A DNA stretch of 64,000 bases from Strigamia acuminata (taxonomy: Eukaryota; Arthropoda; Chilopoda; Geophilomorpha; Linotaeniidae): the NCBI GenBank assembly GCA_949358305.1, contig OX442319.1:12772001-12836000 (forward strand). The letters run 5' to 3'. The translations under genes and the position numbers were made by a program. The notes beneath the pieces were generated by a model. The model saw only the letters and a program-made list of their open reading frames with translations. It did no database searches and had not been told where the DNA came from. Below, piece by piece: positions 63,880 through 64,000 of this stretch (the stretch's first letter is position 1; each line of letters begins with the position of its first letter).

Positions 63880-64000
63880 GTAGTAAATGTTAAATTCTGT
63901 ATTTAGCATTCACTTTCTGGTTATAAAACAACCACTTTATAATTTATCCAATTAGTTTATATCACATTTTCTAAGTTTAGAATTTGGGTTTGAATATAGT
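63880..64000. repeat. Dispersed repeat, copy C (cut by window end)
   Basis: From AATGTTAAATTCTGTATTTA to TTTGGGTTTGAATATA it is nearly identical to part of copy B, including AACAACCACTTTATAATTTA. Confidence 0.85.

Overview
The window is animal, almost certainly arthropod and probably insect, nuclear DNA. It holds one intron-split knirps-family orphan nuclear receptor gene, insect-type LTR retrotransposons, a DIRS-type relic, a Tc1/mariner relic and hAT/pogo-type MITEs, set in AT-rich DNA with no operon-like organisation and no CRISPR, rRNA or recognisable tRNA gene. The species cannot be named from the sequence.

Layout. (1) 1 to about 7.4 kb: the 3' part of a Ty3/gypsy-like element on the + strand (integrase end of pol, a 927-aa third ORF, a triplicated 127-bp repeat, polypurine tract, start of the 3' LTR). 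It is studded with the palindrome TTGCGCAA. (2) 7.4-15.7 kb: gene-less AT-rich DNA, local tandem arrays and a small inverted-repeat element. (3) 15.7-17.1 kb: a decayed DIRS-type retrotransposon (RNase H and tyrosine recombinase remains) split by a 144-bp hAT-type MITE. (4) 17-39.4 kb: no recognisable coding gene. Complex, CpG-richer islands of 0.3-1.2 kb alternate with tandem arrays, each array with its own unit. Most islands carry CAGGTG/CACCTG, and they may be regulatory DNA of the gene downstream. (5) 39.7-43.6 kb: the knirps-like gene, with a TATA promoter, three coding exons (355 aa), two PxDLS corepressor motifs and a likely ATTAAA poly(A) signal. (6) 43.6-49 kb: AT-rich DNA, a fold-back element, pogo-type MITEs and CTCF-like sites. 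(7) 49,015-61,491: a complete 12,477-bp Ty3/gypsy-like element on the - strand, with identical 1,078-bp LTRs, an AGTA target duplication, a tRNA-Pro-like primer site, gag, pol reached by a -1 frameshift, and an 827-aa third ORF with an RS-rich stretch. It is inserted near the end of a dead Tc1-like transposase. (8) 61.5-64 kb: dispersed repeats, a 21-bp array and a long palindrome.

How the parts work together. The knirps-like protein should be a short-range transcriptional repressor, with a DNA-binding domain, no ligand-binding domain and CtBP-type motifs. In the - strand element, Gag would form particles. A slippery A AAA AAC followed by a stem-loop would set the Gag to Gag-Pol ratio, and Pol supplies protease, reverse transcriptase, RNase H and integrase. 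Both LTR elements carry a third ORF after pol, each preceded by a candidate 70-78-nt intron with the same AATT/GTAAGT donor, which suggests a separate spliced message. The most striking signal is in the LTR of the complete element: five hairpins share a loop core but have different, compensating stems, and every imperfect pair is G-U in the transcribed strand. This suggests a conserved RNA structure in the leader of the element's transcript.
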